DNA from: DASSNU01 sp035701265
GTDB taxonomy: Bacteria > Gemmatimonadota > Gemmatimonadetes > Gemmatimonadales > Gemmatimonadaceae
Direction: 5' to 3'
Length of the DNA stretch: 64,000 bases
NCBI GenBank assembly: GCA_035701265.1
Contig: DASSNU010000009.1
Location: 1 to 64,000, forward strand
A program made the translations under genes and the position numbers. The notes under the pieces were generated by a model, which was not told the origin of the DNA, did not search any database, and saw nothing but the letters and a program-made list of their open reading frames with translations. Shown here piece after piece: positions 1 through 8,369 of the stretch (position 1 is the stretch's first letter; every line of letters starts with the position of its first letter).

Positions 1-100
1 CGCGCACTGGATCGGCGACTACAACGCCATCGCGCCGCATTCGGCACTCGGCTACCGCTCGCCGTGGCAGTACCGCAGCGAAGTGCTGGACCTGGTCTAA
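1..100 (+). CDS. IS3-family transposase, C-terminal end (partial)
   Basis: The reading frame that starts at base 2 and ends at TAA 98-100 encodes 32 residues, including HSALGYRSPWQY. This is the C-terminal signature of the rve/integrase domain of IS3-family OrfB transposases (typically WI..YN..RPHSALGYRSP). Only the end of the gene lies in the window. The bases after the stop (about 101-140) probably hold the right end of the insertion sequence, because the frame of the next gene picks up in mid-protein there. The left end and any target-site duplication are outside the window. Confidence 0.85.
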   Translation, partial: AHWIGDYNAIAPHSALGYRSPWQYRSEVLDLV

Positions 101-157
101 TGAGTTAGCCCAATCTGTCTCACGAATCGGGGCGCAGAGCACTGGTCCAATGACTTT

Positions 158-472
158 GTGCGCCAACAACTCGCCTCAGTCATGTTCGAGGGAGAATCTG
201 ACGCAGCGAGGAAGGCAAGCGCGATAGTGCGCAAGCTATCGAACTACTCAGCAAACCGAACGCACACGAACCATATTCATGCCGAAGCGTGCAGTCAGAT
301 GGGGCTTAAGATTGAGCGTCTGGAAGACAATGACGACCTGCAAGACCTGGTACTGACGGTACATCACTGCTATACACACGCATTGTCCAACACCCCCGCA
401 TTCAAGATCATTGAGAACCATCTGGGTGCGGCCTTCGTGAAGCAGCAGGTTTCCCTGCAAACGAATCGGTAG
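158..472 (+). pseudogene. SDH/Clp-fold serine proteinase, C-terminal remnant
   Basis: The 104-residue frame contains HIHAEACSQMGLKIERLE and LVLTVHHCYTHALSN followed by KIIENHLGAAFVKQQ. These resemble the C-terminus of the serine dehydrogenase proteinase family (Clp/crotonase fold, SppA-like), whose members are usually about 280-300 residues. The nucleophile-bearing N-terminal two thirds are missing. The frame stays open leftwards to about 137, directly against the IS3 end, so the simplest reading is a gene truncated by insertion. The GTG at 158 is only the first possible initiator, not a convincing natural start. The family call is from remembered motif similarity. Confidence 0.6.
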
Positions 473-484
473 TCTGCGTGCCGT

Positions 485-763
485 CTATGCGGGTTCGTCC
501 TGCTTCGACCATCGGGCATTAGCGGCCAAACGGGCAATCTCCTGTCGTTCTCGCAGAGACAGCTTCCTCGCCCTGGACCTGCCGCCCTTCTTCCCCCCCT
601 TCCGCCCGCGCTTGACGGCTTCCGGGTTCTTCTCCTTGCGCTCGGATGGCGGGAGGGTCTTGGGCCGCTCGCCGATGGCTTCCTGCATGACGCGGAAGGC
701 CGTCTCGGCCACATCTGGCCGGAGCTTGGCGGATGGCTTTTGTCGGGCGGGTTTCTCTGACAT
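485..763 (-). CDS. Small basic KGG-repeat protein
   Basis: A 92-residue, strongly basic protein. The middle (about residues 50-68) has a Lys/Gly/Arg-rich stretch, GRKGGKKGGRSRARKLS, followed by a short predicted helix, LRERQEIARLAANARWS. Small proteins with this KGG...R(K)LS..R..IA..AA..RW pattern are common and are often labelled RNA- or DNA-binding, but no function is established for them. It lies 18 bp downstream of the 305-residue gene on the same strand and probably shares its transcript. Its position beside an IS scar suggests an accessory gene. Confidence 0.55.
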   Translation of the reverse strand: MSEKPARQKPSAKLRPDVAETAFRVMQEAIGERPKTLPPSERKEKNPEAVKRGRKGGKKGGRSRARKLSLRERQEIARLAANARWSKQDEPA

Positions 764-781
764 GAGCGGATGCCGCCGTGT

Positions 782-1699
782 CTATAAGCCTTCGTTCGGT
801 CGGAGCCCCATGTCTAGCTGCTTGGGAGCTGGGATCGTGCGCACGACACGGGTAATCTCGCGCGTGGCACGCAAGACTCCGTCCGAATCGCGAGTGACGA
901 CCGTATGCAACTTTACCTCAAGTGCGTCGCCCGCACCGAACTCGACTTCGCGTCTAGCCACCTGCTTCATGAATTCTGGATCAACGGTAGACCTGAACTT
1001 GGTGCCGTCTGGTAGTCGAAATTGCCACTTCGTCTCACCTATTAGCGCGACCACCGCAAGCTGCACGATCTCGTCTGTAATCTTATCCTGGAGAACTTCA
1101 TCGCCCGGTGGTGGCGCTTCGAAGTATTCCAGTTCGCCTCGCCTCACCACCTGCGACGGAACCCCTCCGACGCCGGTTCTGAATTCGTCAATTCCCTCGC
1201 GCTCAAGTGGTTGAACGACGCCATGTACATGCACGTGAATGGTGCTGTTTTGGTATAGCTGGGCTGTCTTCGCGTTGACGGTGATCGAATCACCATCCAC
1301 GGTGGTAATTCTCGTTTCGTTACGACCAGCGTGCTCAATGGCTTTGACGGGTCGCTTCCGCAGCCACCTGTATAAGCCAAAGAGACCACCAGAACCAGAA
1401 ATCCCCAGGAGGATAAACAGGTCCTTGAGGTCGAGCGTGCCAATGAGCTGTTGTCCGAGATCATGTGCGGCAGCGACTACATCGTAAGAGAAAGAGCCCT
1501 GCCGAAAGTCAGCGATGACATCGACCTCCACAACGGCCGTCGCTCCGAACGTGACTGCCGCGCTTGTCTCAACTAGCTGTGCCATAGACAGCATGGCAGC
1601 GCCGAGCGTTTGTGCGTTCATCCGCCCGGATTCGACTGCTGGCCCAGCGTAGGTTACGGTGAACCGCACATCCTCTGTTCCTGTCAAGTGGTGTGGCAT
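782..1699 (-). CDS. Hypothetical protein with one membrane segment
   Basis: 305 residues, family not recognised. Residues 1-85 read like a soluble alpha/beta domain (VRFTVTYAGPAVESGRMN...). A hydrophobic stretch near residues 85-110 (LKDLFILLGISGSGGLFGLYRWLRKRP) ends in positive charges and could be a membrane segment. The C-terminal half is rich in beta strand and contains HVHVHG. The start follows GGTGAG. It is probably co-transcribed with the KGG protein downstream. Base composition is more moderate than in the surrounding chromosome, which with the IS3 end suggests an acquired locus. No function is proposed. Confidence 0.6.
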   Translation of the reverse strand: MPHHLTGTEDVRFTVTYAGPAVESGRMNAQTLGAAMLSMAQLVETSAAVTFGATAVVEVDVIADFRQGSFSYDVVAAAHDLGQQLIGTLDLKDLFILLGISGSGGLFGLYRWLRKRPVKAIEHAGRNETRITTVDGDSITVNAKTAQLYQNSTIHVHVHGVVQPLEREGIDEFRTGVGGVPSQVVRRGELEYFEAPPPGDEVLQDKITDEIVQLAVVALIGETKWQFRLPDGTKFRSTVDPEFMKQVARREVEFGAGDALEVKLHTVVTRDSDGVLRATREITRVVRTIPAPKQLDMGLRPNEGL

Positions 1700-1920
1700 G
1701 ACTCACCGAAAACTAACCGAAGGCACCAGTTGGCTCTACTGGATAGGAGCGACGCAACGACGGTACGGCACGCGCCCATAACTGGCAATAGCAGATCTCC
1801 ATTTGTCACGGCGCAAACTGACCCACTACCCGCTTCGGGCGCGCGGTTCGGCGCTCGCGCGTCGTGCGTGCTCCCCCCGCGGTGCGCGGCGCACCGGCGC
1901 GGAGGAGCGCGGTTACGCCA

Positions 1921-2685
1921 TCAGGGCTCGGCGGTCACCCTCACACCCAGCGCGGCGCCTCCGGTCGCGGTGGGGAAGGCGAAGAAGTGCGCGTAGTGGT
2001 CATCCAGATGGATGCGCACGGTCTGGATGGCGGCCAGCGATCCGAAGAGCAGCGCGACCTGCGTGCGGTTGAGCGACGACGTGCGCGCGATCCACGTGAC
2101 GTCGCTCACTTCGTCGTTGCGGCCGAGCGTGGCGTAGAAGAGGACGGTGCCGATCCCTCCGGCCAGAACGCCGCGCTCGAACGCGCTGCCACGCGCGTGC
2201 GGAATGTCCAGGATCGCCTCGTTCAGTAGCAACTGCACGATCATCCCGCTGCTCGAGAAGACGAGCTGCTTGCCCGGATCGAGCGTGCCGTTGATGCCGG
2301 AGTACACGGTGGGGCGCGACTTGTCGAAGCCGATCCGCGGGTGGGCGCCCACCGCCACCGAGGAGAGCAGGTGTCCCCCTTCGTGCGCGAGCAGACTGGT
2401 GGCGACGCCCAGGGAAAAGCGCACCCATCCTCCGCCCGGGCGCGCCACGTCCGGCGCCGGACGCTCGACCACGGCGGTGTCCGCGGCGATGGACGTGCTG
2501 TCCGCCCTGACGGGCGCGGGACCGGCGTCCTGCGCTCGCGCGCCGCGGAGCGGGAACAGCGCGGCAACGGCGATCATGGACGTGAGCACGAGAGCGCGCG
2601 CGTAGAGCGAGCGCCGCTCGGGTGAAGCATGGCATGTGGCGCTACGGCGCGCCGGGGCCCTGCCGGGCGTGGCGAGGGAGAGCAT
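1921..2685 (-). CDS. Secreted or membrane protein with an HEGGH motif
   Basis: The frame gives 254 residues. A more natural start may be the ATG at about residue 37, where MIAVAALFPLRGARAQ forms a clear signal peptide ending in an Ala-X-Ala-like site. After a Pro/Ala-rich linker, residues 90-108 contain SLLAHEGGHLLSSVAVG, an HExxH zinc motif in a hydrophobic helix, as in M50-like membrane proteases. Further hydrophobic helices follow (LVFSSSGMIVQLLLN; GVLAGGIGTVLFYATLG). A third zinc ligand cannot be assigned. Protease activity is therefore inference. A non-catalytic membrane protein is possible. Confidence 0.6.
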   Translation of the reverse strand: MLSLATPGRAPARRSATCHASPERRSLYARALVLTSMIAVAALFPLRGARAQDAGPAPVRADSTSIAADTAVVERPAPDVARPGGGWVRFSLGVATSLLAHEGGHLLSSVAVGAHPRIGFDKSRPTVYSGINGTLDPGKQLVFSSSGMIVQLLLNEAILDIPHARGSAFERGVLAGGIGTVLFYATLGRNDEVSDVTWIARTSSLNRTQVALLFGSLAAIQTVRIHLDDHYAHFFAFPTATGGAALGVRVTAEP

Positions 2686-2923
2686 CTTCTGGTAGACGAG
2701 CGAGCGGGGTGGAGGGTCAGGAGCGCACGGCGGCGCGCCTGTGGCCTGGCGGGGAGTGAGCGTGGAGAGCGATCAGGATCTGGACGCGTGGCTCCGCGGG
2801 GAGCGGAGCAGGCCGGAAGAGCGAGACCGGCCTCGCGGTGATGCGAGCGACACAGTATAACACCATTCGCCCTGGCGCGCGACGACTCGGCGATCAGTTC
2901 GGCGATGGCACCGGAGGAGGACG

Positions 2924-3934
2924 ATGGAGCAGGTGGAGGTGACGGGAACCGGCATCACGATGAGCCGCATCGGGCTGGGGACGTGGGCGATCGGTGGGTA
3001 CTGGTGGGGAGGGGGGAGCGATGATGCGCAGGCCGTCCGCACCATTCACGCGGCGCTCGATCGGGGGATCACGCTCATCGACACGGCGCCGGTCTACGGC
3101 TTCGGCCACGCCGAGCAGGTGGTGGGCGCCGCGCTCGCGGGCGGCCACCGGCAGCGCGCGATCGTGGCGACCAAGGCGGGGCTCCGCTGGTCGCGGCGAG
3201 GTGTCACGCGCGACTCCTCGCGCGCGGCGCTCGTGCGCGAGGTGGACGACTCGCTCCGCCGCCTGCGCACCGATCGGATCGACATCTACCAGCTCCACTG
3301 GCCCGACGCGCGCACGCCGGTGGACGAGACGGCCGACACGCTGCTCGCGCTCCATCGCGCGGGGAAGATCCGCGCGATCGGGGTGAGCAACTTTTCCCCC
3401 GCGCAGATGGATGCGTTCCGCGCGGCGGCGCCGCTGCACACGGCGCAGCCGCCGTACAACGTGTTCGAGCGCGCGGCCGAGCGCGACGTGCTCCCCTACT
3501 GCGCGCAGCACGGGATCACGACGCTCACCTACGGCGCGCTCTGTCGCGGGCTCCTGAGCGGGCGCATGCGCCGCGACACGACCTTCCCCAAGGACGACCT
3601 GCGCGCCACCGATCCCAGGTTCCGCGCGCCGCGCTACGCGCAGTACGTCGCCGCGGTGGAGGAGCTCGACCGTCTGGCGCGGGAGCGGTTCGGGCATGGC
3701 GTGCTGCAGCTCGCGGTGCGGTGGGTGCTCGACCAGCCGGGGGTGGGGAGCGCGCTCTGGGGCGCGCGGCGTCCCGAGCAGCTCGATCCCGTGGAAGGCG
3801 TGATGGGGTGGTCGCTGGACGACGATGCGCGCCGAGCAGTGGTGGAGATCGTCGAGCGTTGCGTGCGCGATCCGGTGGGGCCGGAGTTCATGGCGCCCCC
3901 CGAATCGGGACAACCGGCGGTCGCGCGCGTGTGA
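2924..3934 (+). CDS. Aldo/keto reductase
   Basis: A 336-residue NAD(P)H-dependent oxidoreductase of the AKR superfamily (TIM barrel). It has the expected tetrad in order: Asp and Tyr in LIDTAPVYG, Lys in ATKAGLRW, and His in IYQLHWPD. The motif GVSNFSPAQMDAFR, typical of the barrel, follows, with a nucleotide-binding end near LWGARRPEQLDPV. Length is usual for the family. The ATG is set by a strong ribosome site, GGAGGAGG, 5 bases upstream. The natural substrate cannot be told. A TATAAC hexamer at 2856-2861 could be its -10, but no good -35 pairs with it. Confidence 0.92.
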   Translation: MEQVEVTGTGITMSRIGLGTWAIGGYWWGGGSDDAQAVRTIHAALDRGITLIDTAPVYGFGHAEQVVGAALAGGHRQRAIVATKAGLRWSRRGVTRDSSRAALVREVDDSLRRLRTDRIDIYQLHWPDARTPVDETADTLLALHRAGKIRAIGVSNFSPAQMDAFRAAAPLHTAQPPYNVFERAAERDVLPYCAQHGITTLTYGALCRGLLSGRMRRDTTFPKDDLRATDPRFRAPRYAQYVAAVEELDRLARERFGHGVLQLAVRWVLDQPGVGSALWGARRPEQLDPVEGVMGWSLDDDARRAVVEIVERCVRDPVGPEFMAPPESGQPAVARV

Positions 3935-4065
3935 GCACGCGGCGCGCATCCGGCGCGCCAGCACTTTCCGCCATGGCGGCGTATGTTTCTCTGACACGCC
4001 GATGTGCGCGCGGGAAGGGCGTCCGCCCCATCCTGCGCTGACACCTCTCCAGCAGCGGAGACTTC

Positions 4066-5736
4066 GTGAGACACCACCGTACGATTGGCCGCGCGGCCGC
4101 AGTGCTCGCGGCGCTCGTGCTGTGCGCGGCGCCGCTCGCCGCCCAGACCACCACCCTGCCGCTCAAGCACGCGCCCCGTCCCACCACGGCGGGGATCACC
4201 GCCGCCGACCTCATGACGCGGCTCTACATCTTTGCCGACGACTCGATGCTCGGCCGCCGCGCCGGCGAGGAAGGCAATCTCAAGGGAACCGCGTACATCG
4301 CCAACGAGCTGCGCCGGATCGGGCTGCAGCCGGCCGGCGACAGCGGGACGTACTTCCAGAACGTGCCGCTTGTGGAGCGCGCTGCCGATTCCGCGGCGTC
4401 GCACCTGGCGGCGAACGGGACGACCTTCGCCTACGGCAGCGATTTCATCGTGCTCGCCAACGGCGAATCCGCCACGCTCGACAACGTGCCGGCCATCTTC
4501 GGCGGCGTCATGGGCAGCGATGACATGCTCCCCGCCGAGCAGGGAGCGGGGAAAGTGGTGGTCTTCGCGCTCGGCCGCGGGTTTCGCATCCAGGTGGGCC
4601 CGGAGTGGAGCGACGCGGCCGGAATCCTGGTGGTCGCGCTCGACCGGCTGCCGCCGCAGGCTCGCGGTTTCCTTGCGCGCCCCAGCGTGCGGCTCGAGGA
4701 TCCCGCCACATCCACACGGCGCGCGCCGGCACCGGCGTTCGTGAGCAACCACGTGGCCGAGGTGCTCTTCGGCAAGCCGATCGACAGCGTGAGCGTGGGG
4801 ACGACCGGCGGCACGGTGCAGGGGGCGATCGTCGTGCGCGCCACCGCCGCGCCCGCGCGCAACGTCGTCGCCATCCTTCCGGGCAGCGATCCCAAGCTCA
4901 AGGGCGAGTACGTGGCCATCGGCGCGCACAACGACCACATCGGCATTCGCCACCCGGCGGTGGACGCCGATTCGCTGCGCGCGTTCAACCAGGCGGCGTG
5001 GGTGATGCGCGACAGCGACCCGAACAAGCCCGCCCCGCCGCGCAGCGAGACCGCACAGATCCGCGTGAACATGGACAGCCTCCGGCAGATCGGACCGGCG
5101 CACCTGGATTCCATCAACAATGGCGCCGACGATGACGGCTCCGGCTCGGTGACGGTGCTCGAGATCGCGCAGAATCTGGCGGCATCCAGGCAGCGCCCCA
5201 AGCGGTCGATCCTTTTCGTCTGGCACACCGGCGAGGAGCTGGGGCTGCTCGGCTCGCGCTGGTACACCGATCATCCCACCGTACCGCGCGACTCGATCGT
5301 CGCGCAGCTCAACATGGACATGGTGGGACGCGGCGATTCGACCGACCTCGCGGGCGGCGGCCCGGGGTACCTGGAGCTGGTGGGATCGCGCCGGCTCTCC
5401 ACCGAGCTGGGCGACATCGTGGAGGAGGTGAACAAGCGGCAGCCCATGCCGCTCACCTTCGACTACCGCTTCGACGCGAACGGCCACCCGGAGCGCATCT
5501 ACTGCCGCAGCGATCACTACATGTACGCGCGCTACGGGATCCCGATCGTCTTCTTCACCACCGGCTTGCACGCCGACTATCACCAGGTGACGGACGAGCC
5601 GCAGTACATCGACTACGAGCACATGGCGCGCGTGGCGAACTTCGTGCGCGACGTGGCGCTCACCGTCGCCAACCTCGATCACCGTCCGGTGGTGGACAAG
5701 CCCAAGCCCGATCCCAACGGCCAGTGCGTCCAGTGA
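4066..5736 (+). CDS. Secreted M28-family zinc aminopeptidase-like protein
   Basis: 556 residues starting at GTG. The N-terminal signal peptide AAAVLAALVLCAAPLAAQ indicates export. A PA-type insert domain probably spans about residues 90-250. The M28 dizinc core follows: His in GAHNDHIG (about 288), bridging Asp in NNGADDDGSG (about 353), the EE pair in WHTGEELGLLG (about 388), Asp in NMDMVGRGD, and His in TGLHADYHQV near the end. All metal ligands are present, so it should be active in releasing N-terminal amino acids from peptides outside the cytoplasm. It ends 32 bp from a convergent gene. Confidence 0.92.
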   Translation: MRHHRTIGRAAAVLAALVLCAAPLAAQTTTLPLKHAPRPTTAGITAADLMTRLYIFADDSMLGRRAGEEGNLKGTAYIANELRRIGLQPAGDSGTYFQNVPLVERAADSAASHLAANGTTFAYGSDFIVLANGESATLDNVPAIFGGVMGSDDMLPAEQGAGKVVVFALGRGFRIQVGPEWSDAAGILVVALDRLPPQARGFLARPSVRLEDPATSTRRAPAPAFVSNHVAEVLFGKPIDSVSVGTTGGTVQGAIVVRATAAPARNVVAILPGSDPKLKGEYVAIGAHNDHIGIRHPAVDADSLRAFNQAAWVMRDSDPNKPAPPRSETAQIRVNMDSLRQIGPAHLDSINNGADDDGSGSVTVLEIAQNLAASRQRPKRSILFVWHTGEELGLLGSRWYTDHPTVPRDSIVAQLNMDMVGRGDSTDLAGGGPGYLELVGSRRLSTELGDIVEEVNKRQPMPLTFDYRFDANGHPERIYCRSDHYMYARYGIPIVFFTTGLHADYHQVTDEPQYIDYEHMARVANFVRDVALTVANLDHRPVVDKPKPDPNGQCVQ

Positions 5737-5768
5737 GCGTGGCGAGCCCCTGACTCAGCAGGGATAGC

Positions 5769-6440
5769 TCAGGAGACCAGCTCGCGAGCCGGGGGTGGCG
5801 CAGGTGCCGCTTCCGGCTCGCGCGCACGGAGCGCGGCCACGGCGGTGACGAGCTGCCACCCGGAGAGGAGCGCCACCGCGCCGAGATTCATCCGGCTCCC
5901 TTCGTCGAACGCCACCGCGCCCACCAGCCCACCCGCGGCAGCCAGCCACGCGAGCAGCGCGTACCATCGCGAGCGCGTGCGGTCGCGCCATTCGGCGGCG
6001 CCGAGCATGGCCGCGCCGAGGGCGACGATGAGATTCCCGAATCGGGCGGCCACGGTGCCGATGGGATGCGTGATGTCGTAGATGGCGAGCATGGCGCCGT
6101 CGCCGCCGGCAAAGCGCGACGCCGCGTGCCAGCCGGCGGACACCATGTATCCCGCATCGAGCCCGTTGATGCCGAGCCCCACGACCAGGAGCAGCATCGC
6201 CAGTGCGAGCGACGGCGAGATGCCGCACCCCTGGAAGAGTCGCACTCCCACTCCCATCATCACGAGCGCGGTGCCGGCGAGCATCGCGAGGTGGATGGCG
6301 CGCCACGATCCGGTGGCGGCGATGAGCCGCAGGTCGGTGGCGGCATCGCCCGTCAGCATGGGGTGCAGCACGGCACCTGCGCCGAGGAGCGCCATGCCGG
6401 CGAGCAGCACGATGGCGAGCACACGCGAGAGGGATGTCAT
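5769..6440 (-). CDS. Polytopic membrane protein, function unknown
   Basis: 223 residues with about six or seven hydrophobic helices (VLAIVLLAGMALLGAGAVL; AIHLAMLAGTALVMMGVGV; LALAMLLLVVGLGINGL; LIVALGAAMLGAA; and others). The topology resembles small DUF4386-like membrane proteins, but the match is only general. The ATG at 6440 is favoured over longer upstream frames because AGGAG lies 9 bases upstream and the helices begin at once. Its start overlaps the ATG of the divergent SDR gene in a shared CATG, so the two promoters must lie inside each other's coding regions or the starts are slightly misplaced. Confidence 0.7.
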   Translation of the reverse strand: MTSLSRVLAIVLLAGMALLGAGAVLHPMLTGDAATDLRLIAATGSWRAIHLAMLAGTALVMMGVGVRLFQGCGISPSLALAMLLLVVGLGINGLDAGYMVSAGWHAASRFAGGDGAMLAIYDITHPIGTVAARFGNLIVALGAAMLGAAEWRDRTRSRWYALLAWLAAAGGLVGAVAFDEGSRMNLGAVALLSGWQLVTAVAALRAREPEAAPAPPPARELVS

Positions 6441-7338
6441 GGGGGAGCTCCTGAACCCGTCGGTCACGAAAGCTGCGCGCACACCGTCGGCCGGGCAACA
6501 GCCCCGCGTGTGTCTGGTGACGGGCGCGAGCGCGGGGATCGGGAAAGCCGCATCGGTGGAGCTGGCGCGGCGCGGCATGCGCGTGGTGATGCTCTGTCGC
6601 GACGCGGAGCGCGGCGAACGCGCGCGGCGCGATGTCGCCGCGGAGGCGCAGCACGCGCCGGAGCTCGTGATCGCCGACCTCGCATCGCTCGACGCGGTGC
6701 GCCAGGGTGCCGCCGAGATCGCGCGGCGGTGGCCGGCCATCCACGTGCTCATCAACAACGCCGGCGTGAGTCTCGCCCGCCGCGCGGTGAGCGTGGACGG
6801 CTTCGAGATGACGCTCGCCGTCAACCATCTGGCGCCCTTCCTGCTCACGCAGCTGCTCCTGCCGCAACTGCTTGCCGCTCCACCCGCGCGCATCGTGAAC
6901 GTGACCTCCCGACTCGAGCGCGCCGGCCGGATTCACTTCGACGACCTGCAGTGCGAGCGCCGGTACAGCCGCACGCGGGCGTACAATCAGTCCAAGCTGG
7001 CGAACGTGCTCTTCACGTACGAGCTGGCCGACCGGCTGCGCGGCACGGGCGTCACGGTCAACTGCATCCACCCTGGCTTCGTGGCCACCGAGCTCATGCG
7101 CGACCTGCCGCGCTGGGTGCGCCGGCTCTACGAGCCGTTCATCGCCACGCCCGAGGAGGGCGCGCGCGGCGTGGTGCATCTCGCCTGCGCCGCGGAGCTG
7201 GAGGGCGTGACCGGGTGCTACTTCGAGCGCGACGGAGTGGAACGCGCATCGTCGGCGCGCTCGCACGATGCAGAGCTCCGCGCGCGGTTGTGGCGGGTGA
7301 GCGAGGAGCTGGCGAGGCTCGGCCACGCGCCAGCGTAG
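6439..7338 (+). CDS. Short-chain dehydrogenase/reductase
   Basis: 299 residues of the classical SDR fold. Cofactor motif VTGASAGIGKAA lies near residue 28, NNAG follows (INNAGVSLARR), Ser is in NVTSRLERAG, and the YxxxK catalytic pair is in YNQSKLANVLF. The pattern resembles retinol dehydrogenase/WWOX-like SDRs that use NADP(H). Substrate unknown. The ATG at 6439 has a plausible GAGAGG site but shares bases with the start of the opposite gene. The extra 25 residues before the Rossmann motif leave the exact start uncertain. Confidence 0.88.
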   Translation: MGELLNPSVTKAARTPSAGQQPRVCLVTGASAGIGKAASVELARRGMRVVMLCRDAERGERARRDVAAEAQHAPELVIADLASLDAVRQGAAEIARRWPAIHVLINNAGVSLARRAVSVDGFEMTLAVNHLAPFLLTQLLLPQLLAAPPARIVNVTSRLERAGRIHFDDLQCERRYSRTRAYNQSKLANVLFTYELADRLRGTGVTVNCIHPGFVATELMRDLPRWVRRLYEPFIATPEEGARGVVHLACAAELEGVTGCYFERDGVERASSARSHDAELRARLWRVSEELARLGHAPA

Positions 7339-7381
7339 CGTCTCATGGCGGCACGGCCAAGTACAGTGTAGCGTTGGAGTC

Positions 7382-7657
7382 ATGACACATCGTGTTCGTT
7401 CCGACAGCACGCCGGTCGCTCACGGCAGCGGCGGGAGTCCGATCGCTCGCGTGGGTATCGCGGGCGCCGATCTTACGAAGGCGGAACGCCTGGCGCGCAC
7501 GTTCGCGCTGTCCGCGTTCGTGCGGGACCTGGCATGGGCTGGGGCGATGCGACACGCCGCCGGGCGCGGCCCCCACGCAGTGCGTGAGCGGTTTCTCGAG
7601 CAGCTATACGGCCATGACGCCTCGGCTGCCCTGCGACGTCTGACCGCGCGACTGTGA
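7382..7657 (+). CDS. Small hypothetical protein paired with a nucleotidyltransferase
   Basis: 91 residues, helical and Arg/Ala-rich, no recognised domain. Its TGA overlaps the GTG start of the next gene (GTGA, 7654-7657), so translation of the two is probably coupled. GGAG precedes the ATG by 3 bases. A short gene translationally coupled to a minimal nucleotidyltransferase is the layout of several toxin-antitoxin pairs, so it may be the partner or adaptor of that enzyme. This is inference from arrangement only. Confidence 0.6.
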   Translation: MTHRVRSDSTPVAHGSGGSPIARVGIAGADLTKAERLARTFALSAFVRDLAWAGAMRHAAGRGPHAVRERFLEQLYGHDASAALRRLTARL

Positions 7658-8223
7658 GCGACGGGTCCGAGCTCCTTGCCGCCATCGAACGTGTGGTGCG
7701 CGCCCTGGACGAGCACCGCATTCCATATTTCATCACCGGTTCCGTAGCCAGCAGCGTGCACGGTGAGTATCGGGCGACAAACGATGTCGATATCGTCGCG
7801 AATCTCTCTCCTGCGAATGTCGGGTCGCTCCTTGCCGAATTGCAGGGGACCTTCGTTGCCGATGCGGAGCAAGCGCGCACCGCGGTGGCCTCGGGCACGA
7901 GCTTCAACCTGATCGACCGAGGAACTTTCCTCGAAGTCGATGTATTCCCGTCTACCACGGAGTTCGAGCGACAGGCTCAGCAGCGCGCCGAGTCCATCGT
8001 GCCTCCCGGCGGTACGCGCGCGCTGCGAGTCGCGACCGTGGAAGACATCCTCCTCGCCAAACTGCGCTGGTATCGACTGGGCGGCGAGGCATCAGAGGTA
8101 CAGCAGCGCGACATCCGGGGGATCATCGCGCTGAATCGGGGAGCGCTGGACCTGGAGCACCTGAAACGGTGGTCCGTCGCGCTCGGAATTGTGGATCTGA
8201 CGGAGCGCTTCCTCGCGGATTGA
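7654..8223 (+). CDS. Nucleotidyltransferase, AbiEii/DUF6036-like
   Basis: 189 residues. The N-terminal part has the nucleotidyltransferase signature: YFITGSVASSVHGEYRATN followed by DVDIVANL (Gly-Ser then DxD), and a third acidic residue in LEVDVFPSTTEFE. The C-terminal part, RVATVEDILLAKLRWYRLGG, is the usual helical end of AbiEii/DUF6036-type proteins. Members transfer a nucleotide to RNA or protein and are often toxins or abortive-infection effectors. Others have housekeeping or unknown roles. The GTG start overlaps the stop of the 91-residue gene. Which of the two would be toxic cannot be told. Confidence 0.78.
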   Translation: MSDGSELLAAIERVVRALDEHRIPYFITGSVASSVHGEYRATNDVDIVANLSPANVGSLLAELQGTFVADAEQARTAVASGTSFNLIDRGTFLEVDVFPSTTEFERQAQQRAESIVPPGGTRALRVATVEDILLAKLRWYRLGGEASEVQQRDIRGIIALNRGALDLEHLKRWSVALGIVDLTERFLAD

Positions 8224-8369
8224 GTCTGCTCCTGGCAGACTGGCTGCCGTCGGCGGGAGAGCAGCGTGGTCCGACGACTTCGAGTCGGCGTTTCGCCACC
8301 ATCCTGCGAGGAAAGCGGAAGCACCGGCCGACGTACTCGCGTCTCCAGCGCGCAGGCGCTGCGCGTCGA

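Noticed and set aside
2856..2861. TATAAC as promoter -10 of the aldo/keto reductase
   Set aside because: No acceptable -35 at 16-18 bases; also reads as TATACT on the other strand.
3634..5682. Long minus-strand frame opposite the aldo/keto reductase and M28 peptidase genes
   Set aside because: Shadow of two well-supported genes; His/Arg/Val-rich with no domain.
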